Shown here: piece after piece, positions 8,049 through 15,432 of the stretch | Position numbering within the stretch: position 1 is the first letter of the stretch | How the letters are laid out: each line of letters opens with the position of its first letter | NCBI RefSeq assembly: GCF_900141825.1 | Contig: NZ_FQYQ01000003.1 | Coordinates: 62,001-126,000 of the forward strand | Direction of reading: 5' to 3' | From: Pseudobutyrivibrio xylanivorans DSM 14809 | Lineage (GTDB): Bacteria; Bacillota; Clostridia; Lachnospirales; Lachnospiraceae | DNA: 64,000 nucleotides | The notes under the pieces: model-generated | What the model saw: only the letters and a program-made list of their open reading frames with translations | What the model was told of the DNA's origin: nothing | Database searches by the model: none | Made by a program: the position numbers and the translations under genes

Positions 8049-8960
8049 CTACCAAGCTAAATATATTTTCCTTCTTTTGGCTTCAGCAAGGGTCATGCCA
8101 TCCTGCGCCACTTTCTTTTTTACCAGAACGCCACCTTCTCCTGCCAAAAGCAGGGCTGAGCGCTCGCAGACATTTCCTACACCAACCTGTTCTTTAACAA
8201 AATCAGATTCTTCAAATTCTCCATTAACTTTATCTAATTCCTCAGATGAGTAGGTAACAAAAAACACACCATAATACTCTGCCAGTTTGATTAATCCTAT
8301 TTCCTCTGATTTCACATCAATAGACGCTATTGCATAAAGATTTTTTTCAAGCTCATCATCATTATAAAACGTATTTACGAAAGCTTTTAATTCCTCAAAT
8401 GTTTTTCCTTTTTTACATCCCATCCCAAGAATCAAACGTTTTGGAATAAGCTTAAGTCCTTCGATAATAATTTCATCTTCTGATTCTTTGATATCAAGCG
8501 CTTCGCCCTTCAAAGCTTTTGCCGATACCTTTTTAATTAAACTCTTATCAGTAATTAAAAGACCATTTTTCTTAGCAAAAACATCTACCGCAAATACGTT
8601 ATTTATATCTGTGGCTGTAGTAATAACTGGATTTGCACCAATAGCTTTTCCAATTATTCTTGCAAGATCATTAGCTCCGCCATAATGTCCTGATAAGATT
8701 GGAATTACATTTTTCCCCAACTCATCAATCACAATCACTGGACTATCCTTTAGTTTACTGGTAATAAAAGGGGCTATAGTACGAACTGCTATCCCGGTAG
8801 AGCCAATAAAAATAATAGGCAAATGCGTATCAAAGCAGTCTTTTGTCCAATCAGACAAAGAAATGTCATCTGGCTTTGTCTCCACAATGAAGATTTTATT
8901 AAGTTTATCTGATATCTTTTTACCATTATCAGTAAAATAAACTACTCTAATTATTAACAT
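8049..8960 (-). CDS. cbiG: Cobalt-precorrin-5A hydrolase CbiG
   Basis: 303 residues. Opens the delta-lactone of cobalt-precorrin-5A, releasing acetaldehyde. The N-terminal and middle regions show IFIGSTGIAVRTIAP, then VIDELGKNVIPILSGHYGGA with the family's conserved His, and ANPVITTATD. The C-terminal domain starts LILGMGCKKGKTFEEL and includes ASIDVKSEEIGL. Length is typical for CbiG. The Shine-Dalgarno AGGAG lies at 8966-8970 and overlaps the cbiF stop codon, indicating coupling. The ordinary partner enzymes CbiF and CbiH flank it. Confidence 0.95.
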   Translation of the reverse strand: MLIIRVVYFTDNGKKISDKLNKIFIVETKPDDISLSDWTKDCFDTHLPIIFIGSTGIAVRTIAPFITSKLKDSPVIVIDELGKNVIPILSGHYGGANDLARIIGKAIGANPVITTATDINNVFAVDVFAKKNGLLITDKSLIKKVSAKALKGEALDIKESEDEIIIEGLKLIPKRLILGMGCKKGKTFEELKAFVNTFYNDDELEKNLYAIASIDVKSEEIGLIKLAEYYGVFFVTYSSEELDKVNGEFEESDFVKEQVGVGNVCERSALLLAGEGGVLVKKKVAQDGMTLAEAKRRKIYLAW

Positions 8961-8968
8961 TTTTACTC

Positions 8969-9814
8969 CTAGGCTTCCCCTTGAGGGTTGCTAGGCTCCA
9001 GTGGAGCCTGTTCAGCAACGACCGAGCCGGAAGGTGAGACAAGGTGGTCCGAAGGTGACTGATGAGGTGTCCTATACATGGTCTCAAAACTTGGATCATA
9101 AAGCTTACTCAAAGAATAATTAGACTTCGCAATTACGTTTCCAACAAGTATCACCGCCAGATTGCTAATTCCTTTAGCCTTGGCAGTACTTGCAAGAGTT
9201 CCTACCGTACAAATATATTTTTCTTCATCTGGCCAGGTGGCCTTGTAAACAATTGCTGCAGGGGTGTTTTTATCGTATCCGCCCCTAACCAGTCTCTCCT
9301 GAAGTTCCTCAAGCATACCAGCACTTAGATAGATTGCCATGGATGCTCCATGAGCTGCAAAACTTTCTATGCTCTCCTTTTCCGGAACTGAGGTCCTGCC
9401 CTCCATTCTGGTTATTATCAAAGACTGACTAATATCTGGAAGTGTATATTCCAAATTAAGAGAAGCCGCTGCTCCAAAGCATGCGCTGACTCCTGGGCAG
9501 CTCTCATATGCAATATTGTTTTCATCTAAAATATGCATCTGCTCCTGAACAGCACCGTAAATACTTGGCTCGCCAGTATGAAGTCTAACAAGAGTTTTTC
9601 TCTCCCTGTCGGATTTAAGCATTACTTCCATAACTTCATCCAAAGTCATAGTGGCACTGTTGTAGATTTCACAGCTGTCTTTCGCATATTCCAAAAGCTC
9701 TGGATTAACCAAAGAGCCAGCGTAAATAATCACATCAGCCAGCTGCAAAAGCTTCATTCCTCTTACTGTAATAAGATCTGCTGCGCCACATCCTGCGCCA
9801 ACGAAATAAATCAT
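8969..9814 (-). CDS. cbiF: Precorrin-4 C11-methyltransferase CbiF with a repeat-encoded C-terminal tail
   Basis: Residues 1-248 are a complete tetrapyrrole methylase: IYFVGAGCGAADLITVRG, VRLHTGEPSIYGA, SCPGVSACFGAAA, the ITRMEGRTSVP motif, and the SKLYDPSFE ending typical of CbiF/CobM. From residue 249 the protein runs into the GGCTTCCCC-family repeat at 8972-9070, read in reverse, which adds about 33 residues (TPHQSPSDHLVSPSGS... ending NPQGEA) before a TAG just outside the repeat. The catalytic part should be intact because the insertion lies after the native C-terminus. The TAG overlaps the Shine-Dalgarno sequence of cbiG. Confidence 0.94.
   Translation of the reverse strand: MIYFVGAGCGAADLITVRGMKLLQLADVIIYAGSLVNPELLEYAKDSCEIYNSATMTLDEVMEVMLKSDRERKTLVRLHTGEPSIYGAVQEQMHILDENNIAYESCPGVSACFGAAASLNLEYTLPDISQSLIITRMEGRTSVPEKESIESFAAHGASMAIYLSAGMLEELQERLVRGGYDKNTPAAIVYKATWPDEEKYICTVGTLASTAKAKGISNLAVILVGNVIAKSNYSLSKLYDPSFETMYRTPHQSPSDHLVSPSGSVVAEQAPLEPSNPQGEA
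8972..9070 (+). repeat. Structured repeat copy R1 (99 bp), in frame at the 3' end of cbiF
   Basis: Runs from GGCTTCCCCTTGAGGG to GATGAGGTGT on the plus strand. It contains a strong hairpin TTGCT-AGGCTCC-AGT-GGAGCCT with AGCAA closing the outer arm. It is 99 nt (33 codons) and free of stops in the cbiF frame. Near-identical to R2 (12436-12534) and R5 (38674-38774), and related in layout to R4 in rsmF and the short R3. Confidence 0.93.
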
Positions 9815-9826
9815 AAATCCTCCAAT

Positions 9827-11326
9827 TTATTTTAGTATGCTGTAAATATAATCCATATCTAAATTCTCTCTAACTATGGCTGCAAGCTTATCGTACTCAG
9901 CATCCTTTAGTTGCTGGTAATCAACTCCAGCTCCATCTAGATTTAGGCCTTTTGACTGGGCAATTGCCTCGGCAATCCTATATGCCAAATCACCATTATC
10001 AAATATTCCATGTACATAGGTGCCCATTAGGTTTTTATTTTGTACGAGAATAATATTCCCTTCGTCGTCTCGTTCAATTATTTCAGGTAAACCTAAATCC
10101 TGTTCTATAGTAGTAACACCATTATGAATCTCATAACCAACGAACTCTTCACCGGCGATTGAGGAAAATACATTAGTCAAATCATCAAAGCAATCCTCAG
10201 TCTGACTACGATACTTTTCCCCACTAAGAACGGTTTTAAGCGAGAACAGCTCCATACCTCTTATTGAACCGCCTTCCTCTACCGCCTCAGGGTCGTCAAT
10301 GATATTCCCCATCATCTGGAATCCACCACATATACCTACCACAGGCTTATTAAGTGCAAAGCGCTTAATAGCTGCCTCCATGCCGGATTCTCTCATCCAT
10401 CTCAAATCAGAGATTGTGTTCTTACTGCCAGGTATAATTACCATATCTGCATCAGTAAATTCTCTTGGATTTGAAATAAAACTGACTTTAACGCCTGGAA
10501 TATTTTCAAATGGAGCTATGTCCGTAAAATTTGAAATTCTAGGTAATCTTACCACGGCTATTTCTATCGTATTTACGATATCACCATAGTCATAAGTATT
10601 TGATAGTCTTTCACTTAGGCTATCTTCATCATCTATCATAAGTCTGGCATATGGAACTGTTCCCACAACAGGTACCTTTCCGCGCTCCTCAAGCATTTCT
10701 ATGCCAGAATCTAAAAGACTTTTATCCCCTCTAAATTTATTAATAATCAGCCCCTTTACTCGCTGTCTTTCCTGTGGTTCTAAAAGCTCCAAAGTACCTA
10801 AAAGCTGAGCAAACACACCACCTCTATCTATATCACCAACTAAAAGTACGGGAGCATCTACCAGCTCAGCCATACCCATATTTACAATGTCATCTCTCTT
10901 AAGATTAATTTCAGCAGGGCTTCCTGCTCCTTCTATCACAATGATGTCAGCCCATTCTTCAAGCTTATTGAATGCAGCCATAATATCAGGAACCAATTTT
11001 TTCTTATATGCGAAATAATCTCTGGCAGACATGTTTCCAATAGCCTCACCGTTTACAATAACCTGACTTCCGATATCATTTGTTGGCTTTAACAAAATCG
11101 GATTCATGTAAACTGATGGTGCCACTCCTGCACATTCAGCCTGCATAGCCTGTGCCCTGCCAAGCTCCAAACCGTCTGCTGTTACAAATGAATTTAGAGC
11201 CATATTCTGTGACTTAAATGGCGCCACTTTATAACCATCCTGCTTAAAAATGCGACACAGGGCACCTACCAAAAGACTCTTTCCAACATTTGACATGGTC
11301 CCCTGAATCATTATTACTTTTGACAT
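9827..11326 (-). CDS. cbiP: Cobyric acid synthase CbiP (CobQ)
   Basis: 499 residues, full length. Amidates the b, d, e and g side chains of adenosylcobyrinic acid a,c-diamide using glutamine and ATP. N-terminal synthetase domain: MIQGTMSNVGKS P-loop, PFKSQNMALNSF, MNPILLKPTND, and IVIEGAGSPAEINL. C-terminal glutaminase domain: VIIPGSKNTISDL, then VVGICGGFQMMG with the nucleophilic Cys and GTYVHGIFDN with the catalytic His. Overlaps the end of cbiD by 13 nt and is separated from cbiF by 12 nt. Confidence 0.96.
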   Translation of the reverse strand: MSKVIMIQGTMSNVGKSLLVGALCRIFKQDGYKVAPFKSQNMALNSFVTADGLELGRAQAMQAECAGVAPSVYMNPILLKPTNDIGSQVIVNGEAIGNMSARDYFAYKKKLVPDIMAAFNKLEEWADIIVIEGAGSPAEINLKRDDIVNMGMAELVDAPVLLVGDIDRGGVFAQLLGTLELLEPQERQRVKGLIINKFRGDKSLLDSGIEMLEERGKVPVVGTVPYARLMIDDEDSLSERLSNTYDYGDIVNTIEIAVVRLPRISNFTDIAPFENIPGVKVSFISNPREFTDADMVIIPGSKNTISDLRWMRESGMEAAIKRFALNKPVVGICGGFQMMGNIIDDPEAVEEGGSIRGMELFSLKTVLSGEKYRSQTEDCFDDLTNVFSSIAGEEFVGYEIHNGVTTIEQDLGLPEIIERDDEGNIILVQNKNLMGTYVHGIFDNGDLAYRIAEAIAQSKGLNLDGAGVDYQQLKDAEYDKLAAIVRENLDMDYIYSILK

Positions 11327-12549
11327 TCTAATAATTTTCCTCTACTGTTTGCAGACTCCGCTAGAAGTCCAAATTCATTTGAATATAAAATGCAATCGAG
11401 TTTAATTCTTCCCTGAGCTCTAAAATCCAGATAAAACAATATCTTCTCAAGAACTATGTCCATAGTTGGCTTAAGGTATCCTGCATCATCAATAATATGC
11501 AAGGCTTCCTCAGTGTTGAGACATTCAAGTATTTTTCTTGCCAACTCTCCATCACAACCGGCTCTTAAAGCACATGCTGAAAGAATCTCCATTCTGGAAT
11601 CCGCCTCATGGGAATGTGTATTCATAATGCCACCAGCCACCTTAACAAGCTTTCCAATATGACCTGTTATAAGCATAGCTTCAAAACCAAGCTTGAGGCA
11701 CATGTCTACAGTCTCTCCAATAAAGTTTGAGCATTTTACACTCTTATCCAAATCATAGCCATAATGCTCCTTCATGAACTTAAGTCCGTAATTTCCTGGA
11801 GTAACAATCGCAGTCTTAAAACCTAATTCCTTCTTTTGCTTCAGCTCTACTTCAATTGTATCTATGAGAGCCTTTGCACTCATTGGCTCCACAATACCAG
11901 TGGTCCCTAAAACCGAAATTCCATTTACTATTCCAAGTCGTGGATTAAAGGTCTTGCTTGCCAGCTCCACTCCCTCTGGAATAGAAATAATTATCTGAAG
12001 CTTTCCATTGAAATCCAATAGCTTGCAAACCTCAGTCACTTCCTTTTCAATCATCTCTCTTGGGACATGATTAATAGCGGCATTTCCAACAGGCTGATCA
12101 AGTCCTGGCAAAGTCACTCGCCCTACTCCTTCACCACCATCTATCTCAAGCTCAAGATTCTGTCCTGTTGTAGCCTCAATAGCTGGTGTAATCACACTTA
12201 CTGTTGCTGTCACATGACAGCCTGTAGTCACATCAGGATCATCTCCGCCATCCTTTATCACAGCGCAACTCACCTGTTTTTCCTGTCGATTCACATCCAC
12301 AATATCAGCCTTGAACATGATTCCCGCAGGGGTCTCAATTTCAATATTCAGTTTTTCCTGCCCTGTGAAAAGCATGTACGCCGCCGCCTTCGCCGCCGCT
12401 GCCGCACAGCTTCCTGTGGTGAATCCTTTTTTTAAGGCTTCCCCTTGAGGGTTGCTAGGCTCCAGTGGAGCCTGTTTAGCAACGACCGAAGCGGGAGCTG
12501 AGAATGCTGTCACCGAAGGTGACTGATGAGGTGTCCTTTTTTCAATCAT
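11314..12549 (-). CDS. cbiD: Cobalt-precorrin-5B C1-methyltransferase CbiD with a repeat-encoded N-terminus
   Basis: 411 residues. From residue 39 the protein is standard CbiD: KKGFTTGSCAAAAAKAA, VTGCHVTATVSV, GEGVGRVTLPGL, the GTTGIVEPMS motif and VTPGNYGLKF; it C1-methylates cobalt-precorrin-5B. Residues 6-38 are translated from the 99-bp repeat R2 and are non-homologous. No ATG, GTG or TTG lies at the natural start region (the codon before KKGFTTG is TTA), so initiation must use the ATG at 12549. That ATG overlaps the stop of the upstream nuclease gene (ATGATTGA) and has an AGGA six nt upstream inside that gene. The element thus appears to have replaced the native start and couples cbiD to its own gene. 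Confidence 0.92.
   Translation of the reverse strand: MIEKRTPHQSPSVTAFSAPASVVAKQAPLEPSNPQGEALKKGFTTGSCAAAAAKAAAYMLFTGQEKLNIEIETPAGIMFKADIVDVNRQEKQVSCAVIKDGGDDPDVTTGCHVTATVSVITPAIEATTGQNLELEIDGGEGVGRVTLPGLDQPVGNAAINHVPREMIEKEVTEVCKLLDFNGKLQIIISIPEGVELASKTFNPRLGIVNGISVLGTTGIVEPMSAKALIDTIEVELKQKKELGFKTAIVTPGNYGLKFMKEHYGYDLDKSVKCSNFIGETVDMCLKLGFEAMLITGHIGKLVKVAGGIMNTHSHEADSRMEILSACALRAGCDGELARKILECLNTEEALHIIDDAGYLKPTMDIVLEKILFYLDFRAQGRIKLDCILYSNEFGLLAESANSRGKLLECQK
12436..12534 (+). repeat. Structured repeat copy R2 (99 bp), forms the 5' coding end of cbiD
   Basis: GGCTTCCCCTTGAGGG through AGGCTCCAGTGGAGCCT and GTCACC-GAA-GGTGAC to GATGAGGTGT. Same length as R1 and in frame with cbiD. It forms one end of the 520-bp putative element around the DUF559 gene, with its GATGAGGTGT end facing inward. 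Confidence 0.93.
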
Positions 12550-12901
12550 TGATTAATCCTAAATTCTTTCTTATATCATCACAAACTGCAATGAAATTCT
12601 TATTAACATCAAAATTTGAATATCTTAACACTCTAATTCCATTTTCATTTAAGAAAGTATCTCGTTTTATATCTTTTATATGCCCCTCTTCCTCATAATG
12701 CTGACTTCCATCCAGTTCAATTACAATCTTTTTTTGCGCACAATAAAAATCAACTATATAATTACCAATTATTTGTTGTCTCTTTACAGTTAATGGTAAT
12801 ACCTTTAAACAATCATACCAAAGGCGCTTTTCTTCTTTTGTCATAGACCTTCTCAATTTCTGAGAATTTTTCTTCAGATTTGGATTATAGTTCTCGTTCA
12901 T
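12542..12901 (-). CDS. DUF559 (Vsr / PD-(D/E)XK-like) endonuclease-domain protein
   Basis: 119 residues. Recognisable as DUF559: the N-terminal MTKEEKRLWYDCLK, then the nuclease-like core YIVDFYCAQKKIVIELDGSQH (Asp51, Glu62, Asp64, His68) and the RDTFLNENGIRVLRYSN strand with conserved Arg93. The fold is related to very-short-patch repair endonucleases. There is no methyltransferase or restriction gene nearby. Translation starts immediately downstream of repeat R3, whose conserved GATGAGGTG end lies 5-7 nt from the ATG and looks like a Shine-Dalgarno sequence. The stop overlaps the cbiD start. It is unrelated to cobalamin chemistry and is the likely cargo or mobiliser of the repeat element; DNA-cleaving activity is inferred from the family. 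Confidence 0.88.
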   Translation of the reverse strand: MNENYNPNLKKNSQKLRRSMTKEEKRLWYDCLKVLPLTVKRQQIIGNYIVDFYCAQKKIVIELDGSQHYEEEGHIKDIKRDTFLNENGIRVLRYSNFDVNKNFIAVCDDIRKNLGLIND

Positions 12902-12905
12902 ATGA

Positions 12906-12955
12906 ACACCTCATCCGTCAGCTTCGCTGACACCTTCCCCTCAAGGGGAAGGCTT
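12906..12955 (-). repeat. Short structured repeat copy R3 (50 bp)
   Basis: Read on minus: AAGCCTTCCCC-TTGA-GGGGAAGG hairpin, then GTCAGC-GAA-GCTGAC hairpin, then GATGAGGTGT directly before the DUF559 ATG. It lacks the central AGGCTCC hairpin of R1, R2 and R5 but keeps both ends and the terminal stem-loop, with compensatory stem changes relative to R2 (GTCACC/GGTGAC). It forms the right inverted end of the putative element. Confidence 0.88.
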
Positions 12956-12979
12956 GCAGATTTATCTGCATTAACATCA

Positions 12980-13007
12980 AAGGCTTCCATCTTTTGATGG
13001 AAGGCTT
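12980..13007. repeat. Hairpin AAGGCTTCCATC-TTTT-GATGGAAGGCTT just downstream of cbiC
   Basis: Near-perfect stem-loop placed 4 nt after the cbiC stop, in the direction of transcription. Only a short T-run (CCTTTGATG on minus) follows, so termination would be weak and the operon can read through. The ends GGCTTCC...GGAAGGCTT echo the outer end of R3, and a small palindrome GCAGAT-TT-ATCTGC (12956-12970) lies between them. This stretch may be a decayed repeat copy or an RNA-stability hairpin. Confidence 0.6.
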
Positions 13008-13011
13008 CATT

Positions 13012-13638
13012 TTACAGAGAGTAAATCAATGCATTACAGATAGCGGCTGCGATATTGCTGCCACCTTTTCTGCCTTCATTGATAATGTACGGTACGTCTG
13101 AATTAAGAAATAGTTCTTTGGCTGCCACTACATTTACAAAACCAACTGGTACACCAATAACAAACTCTGGAGTAAATATCCCGGCCTCCATCATTTCGTA
13201 AAGAGAAATAAGCGCAGTAGGTGCATTACCTATTGCAAAAATAACAGGCTTTCCAAGCTTTGCTGCTCTTTCCATTGATACAGTAGCCCTTGTAACCTGA
13301 CGTTCCTTTGCCTCTGCTGCCACTTCCTCATCTGCCATGAAACAATGCACCTGCCCACCAAAGCATGCCAATCTTTTCTTGTTTATTCCAGACAAAGCCA
13401 TATTAGTGTCTGTAACAATGTCTGCTCCATTTCTAATAAGTTCCTTAGCCTTTTCAATGCCCCCCTTTGAGTAACGCATAGTATCTGCATAATCAAAGTC
13501 TGCACTGGTATGAATAGTGCGCATGGTTATTGGAGCCTCATCAGGCGGTAAAGTGACGCCTCGCTGCTCCAACTCCTGAGAGATTATTTCAAAGCTTCGT
13601 TTTTCAATTTCAGATGGTAGAACAAATTCGATTTTCAT
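13012..13638 (-). CDS. cbiC: Precorrin-8X methylmutase CbiC
   Basis: 208 residues. Moves the C11 methyl group to C12, giving (cobalt-)hydrogenobyrinic/cobyrinic acid. Family motifs: SFEIISQELEQRGV, then TIHTSADFDYADTM containing the catalytic His, the DTNMALSGINKKRL segment and IFAIGNAPTALI, ending GRKGGSNIAAAICNAL. Starts overlapping the ABC ATPase gene by 4 nt. The insertion of the DUF559 element lies immediately downstream, separating it from cbiD. Confidence 0.95.
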   Translation of the reverse strand: MKIEFVLPSEIEKRSFEIISQELEQRGVTLPPDEAPITMRTIHTSADFDYADTMRYSKGGIEKAKELIRNGADIVTDTNMALSGINKKRLACFGGQVHCFMADEEVAAEAKERQVTRATVSMERAAKLGKPVIFAIGNAPTALISLYEMMEAGIFTPEFVIGVPVGFVNVVAAKELFLNSDVPYIINEGRKGGSNIAAAICNALIYSL

Positions 13639-14420
13639 AACACCTCAATAATACTATTAGAATATGCCAACAATCCTGAAATGATTCTGTCACCATCACC
13701 TGGTTTCATTCCATATATTTTCTCTATATTCTCCCCTGTGAAAATCTCATCAGGGGTTCCAATCTTATAAATCTGTCCATCGCAAATTCCAATCACATGA
13801 TCCGCGACGGCTGGTACAAATTCCAATTCATGAATAGACATCAACACTGCTATATTCTTCTCTATTGCCAGTTTTTTTATTACAGATAAAATATCAATCT
13901 TATACTGAATATCAAGAAATGATGTAGGTTCATCAAGAATCATTATCTCTGGTTCCTGAGCTATTGCACGAGCCAGCATAACCCTTTGTCTTTGTCCGTC
14001 ACTGATTTTCATAAAGTCCTTGTCAGCAACATCTTCAGCTCCAACAAGACTTATGGCCTCAGCCACCTTTTTTTTATCCTCGGCATTGAGTATTCCCAGC
14101 CTTCCTGTATAAGGATATCTTCCTGCTGAAACTACCTCAAAGCAGGTCATAAGTTCTGGATGAATTCTTTCAGTCATTACCATTGAAAGCTTTTTTGCCA
14201 GTTCATTATCCATGATTGATTCATCAATATCACCACCAATAAAAAGCTTTCCCGACATCTTTTTAAGTTGTCTTGTAATAGTTTTTAGTATTGTGGATTT
14301 TCCCGAACCATTTGGTCCAATTAAGGCTATTATTTCTCCTGGCAAAACCTGAAATGTAGCGTCTGAAATAACAGCCTTCCCATATCCAACTGTTAGATCT
14401 CTTGCACTAATTTGTTCCAT
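13635..14420 (-). CDS. ABC transporter ATP-binding protein, BtuD/FecE type
   Basis: 261 residues: Walker A LIGPNGSGKSTILK, Q-loop region, signature ISDGQRQRVMLARAIAQEP, Walker B IMILDEPTSFLD, and H-loop SIHELEF. Overlaps the permease gene by 14 nt and cbiC by 4 nt. As part of the riboswitch-controlled cobalamin operon it most likely powers import of a corrinoid, although related systems import ferric siderophores or heme, and secreted CbiK upstream leaves room for a metal or tetrapyrrole substrate. Confidence 0.9.
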   Translation of the reverse strand: MEQISARDLTVGYGKAVISDATFQVLPGEIIALIGPNGSGKSTILKTITRQLKKMSGKLFIGGDIDESIMDNELAKKLSMVMTERIHPELMTCFEVVSAGRYPYTGRLGILNAEDKKKVAEAISLVGAEDVADKDFMKISDGQRQRVMLARAIAQEPEIMILDEPTSFLDIQYKIDILSVIKKLAIEKNIAVLMSIHELEFVPAVADHVIGICDGQIYKIGTPDEIFTGENIEKIYGMKPGDGDRIISGLLAYSNSIIEVL

Positions 14421-15429
14421 GTCCTGCCTCCTTACGCTTAATTAAAAGATAAATCACTACAGGTGCAAGTCCAATAGCTGTAACAGCACTAATGCTTAAT
14501 TCCACAGGCGCAAAAGCAGTACGGGCAATATCGTCACAAACCAATGTAATAATCGCACCTCCTAAAAAGCATGCTGGAATCATCACGATTGGCTTTGAAG
14601 TCTTCAAAATACTTCTCATAATATGAGGCACAGCTATTCCCACAAAGGAAATTGGTCCAGCAAAAGCTGTTACTGTACCTGATAACACGCTGGAAAGCAT
14701 AATTAAAGCAACTCTAAGAGCACTTATATTTACACCCATATTTCTGGCATAGTTTTCACCAAGCTGATAAGCACCTATAGGCTTTGATAAAAAGAATGAC
14801 ATGAAAAGTGATGCTGTAACAAAAATAATTGAAATATAGACATTTTCCCAACTAATACCCGAGAAACTACCTAAAGACCAATTATGAAGATTTACAATAT
14901 TTGAATCATCCGCAAATGCGATAATGAATTCCGTAATTGCGGAGCAAATATAGCCAATCATCACACCGCAAACTACAAGCATAGACATATTTCTAACTTT
15001 CTTTGATAATAACAAAACTATTCCCATAGAAATCAGAGCCCCTGTGAAAGCATTAATAACCATTCCTGCGGAGCTCATGATTTTTCCCTGTCCTAAGTAA
15101 ACTACCATTGTTAGAGCTACAAAAAGCTTTGCTCCTGATGAAATACCAAGTACATAAGGTCCCGCAATTGGATTCCCAAAGAAAACCTGAAGTAAGAAGC
15201 CTGAAACAGCCAAGGCTCCACCCAGAATAATAGCTGCTAAAATTCTAGGAAGCCTTATAGAAATAATGATTTTATCAAGATAAGCATCTCCTGAACTAAA
15301 GAGTGCTTTTAAGATTTGTGGCACAGTAATATCTGCGCTGCCCATACCAATGCTCAGCACAAATATAGCAAAAAGCAATATTGTCATTCCCAAAAATTTA
15401 ATCAAGTAATATCTTTTTTTGTTGTTCAA
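14407..15429 (-). CDS. ABC transporter permease, FecCD/BtuC family
   Basis: 340 residues with about nine to ten hydrophobic helices. Family motifs: IRLPRILAAIILGGALAVSG near the first third, FGNPIAGPYVLGISSGA, and GPISFVGIAVPHIMR, the coupling-helix region that contacts the ATPase. Lies 3 nt from the binding-protein gene and overlaps the ATPase gene. Predicted inner-membrane channel of the corrinoid (or related chelate) importer. Confidence 0.92.
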   Translation of the reverse strand: MNNKKRYYLIKFLGMTILLFAIFVLSIGMGSADITVPQILKALFSSGDAYLDKIIISIRLPRILAAIILGGALAVSGFLLQVFFGNPIAGPYVLGISSGAKLFVALTMVVYLGQGKIMSSAGMVINAFTGALISMGIVLLLSKKVRNMSMLVVCGVMIGYICSAITEFIIAFADDSNIVNLHNWSLGSFSGISWENVYISIIFVTASLFMSFFLSKPIGAYQLGENYARNMGVNISALRVALIMLSSVLSGTVTAFAGPISFVGIAVPHIMRSILKTSKPIVMIPACFLGGAIITLVCDDIARTAFAPVELSISAVTAIGLAPVVIYLLIKRKEAGHGTN

Positions 15430-15432
15430 TGT

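Larger units (their letters stand above)
12436..12955. mobile_element. Putative element: DUF559 nuclease gene between inverted repeats
   Basis: A 360-bp gene for a DUF559/Vsr-like protein is enclosed by R2 on the left and R3 on the right, in opposite orientation, with GATGAGGTGT ends inside and GGCTTCCCC ends outside. It interrupts the cobalamin operon between cbiC and cbiD, where gene order would otherwise be continuous. Solo copies of the repeat elsewhere in the window resemble non-autonomous derivatives. I could not identify a target-site duplication with confidence. The architecture resembles a nuclease-plus-MITE or REP/RAYT-like system; mobility is inferred from distribution, not shown. 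Confidence 0.6.

Noticed and set aside
12542-12901. Restriction-modification or Vsr repair system
   Set aside because: There is no methyltransferase or mismatch-repair partner nearby and the gene is framed by repeats, which suggests an element gene.
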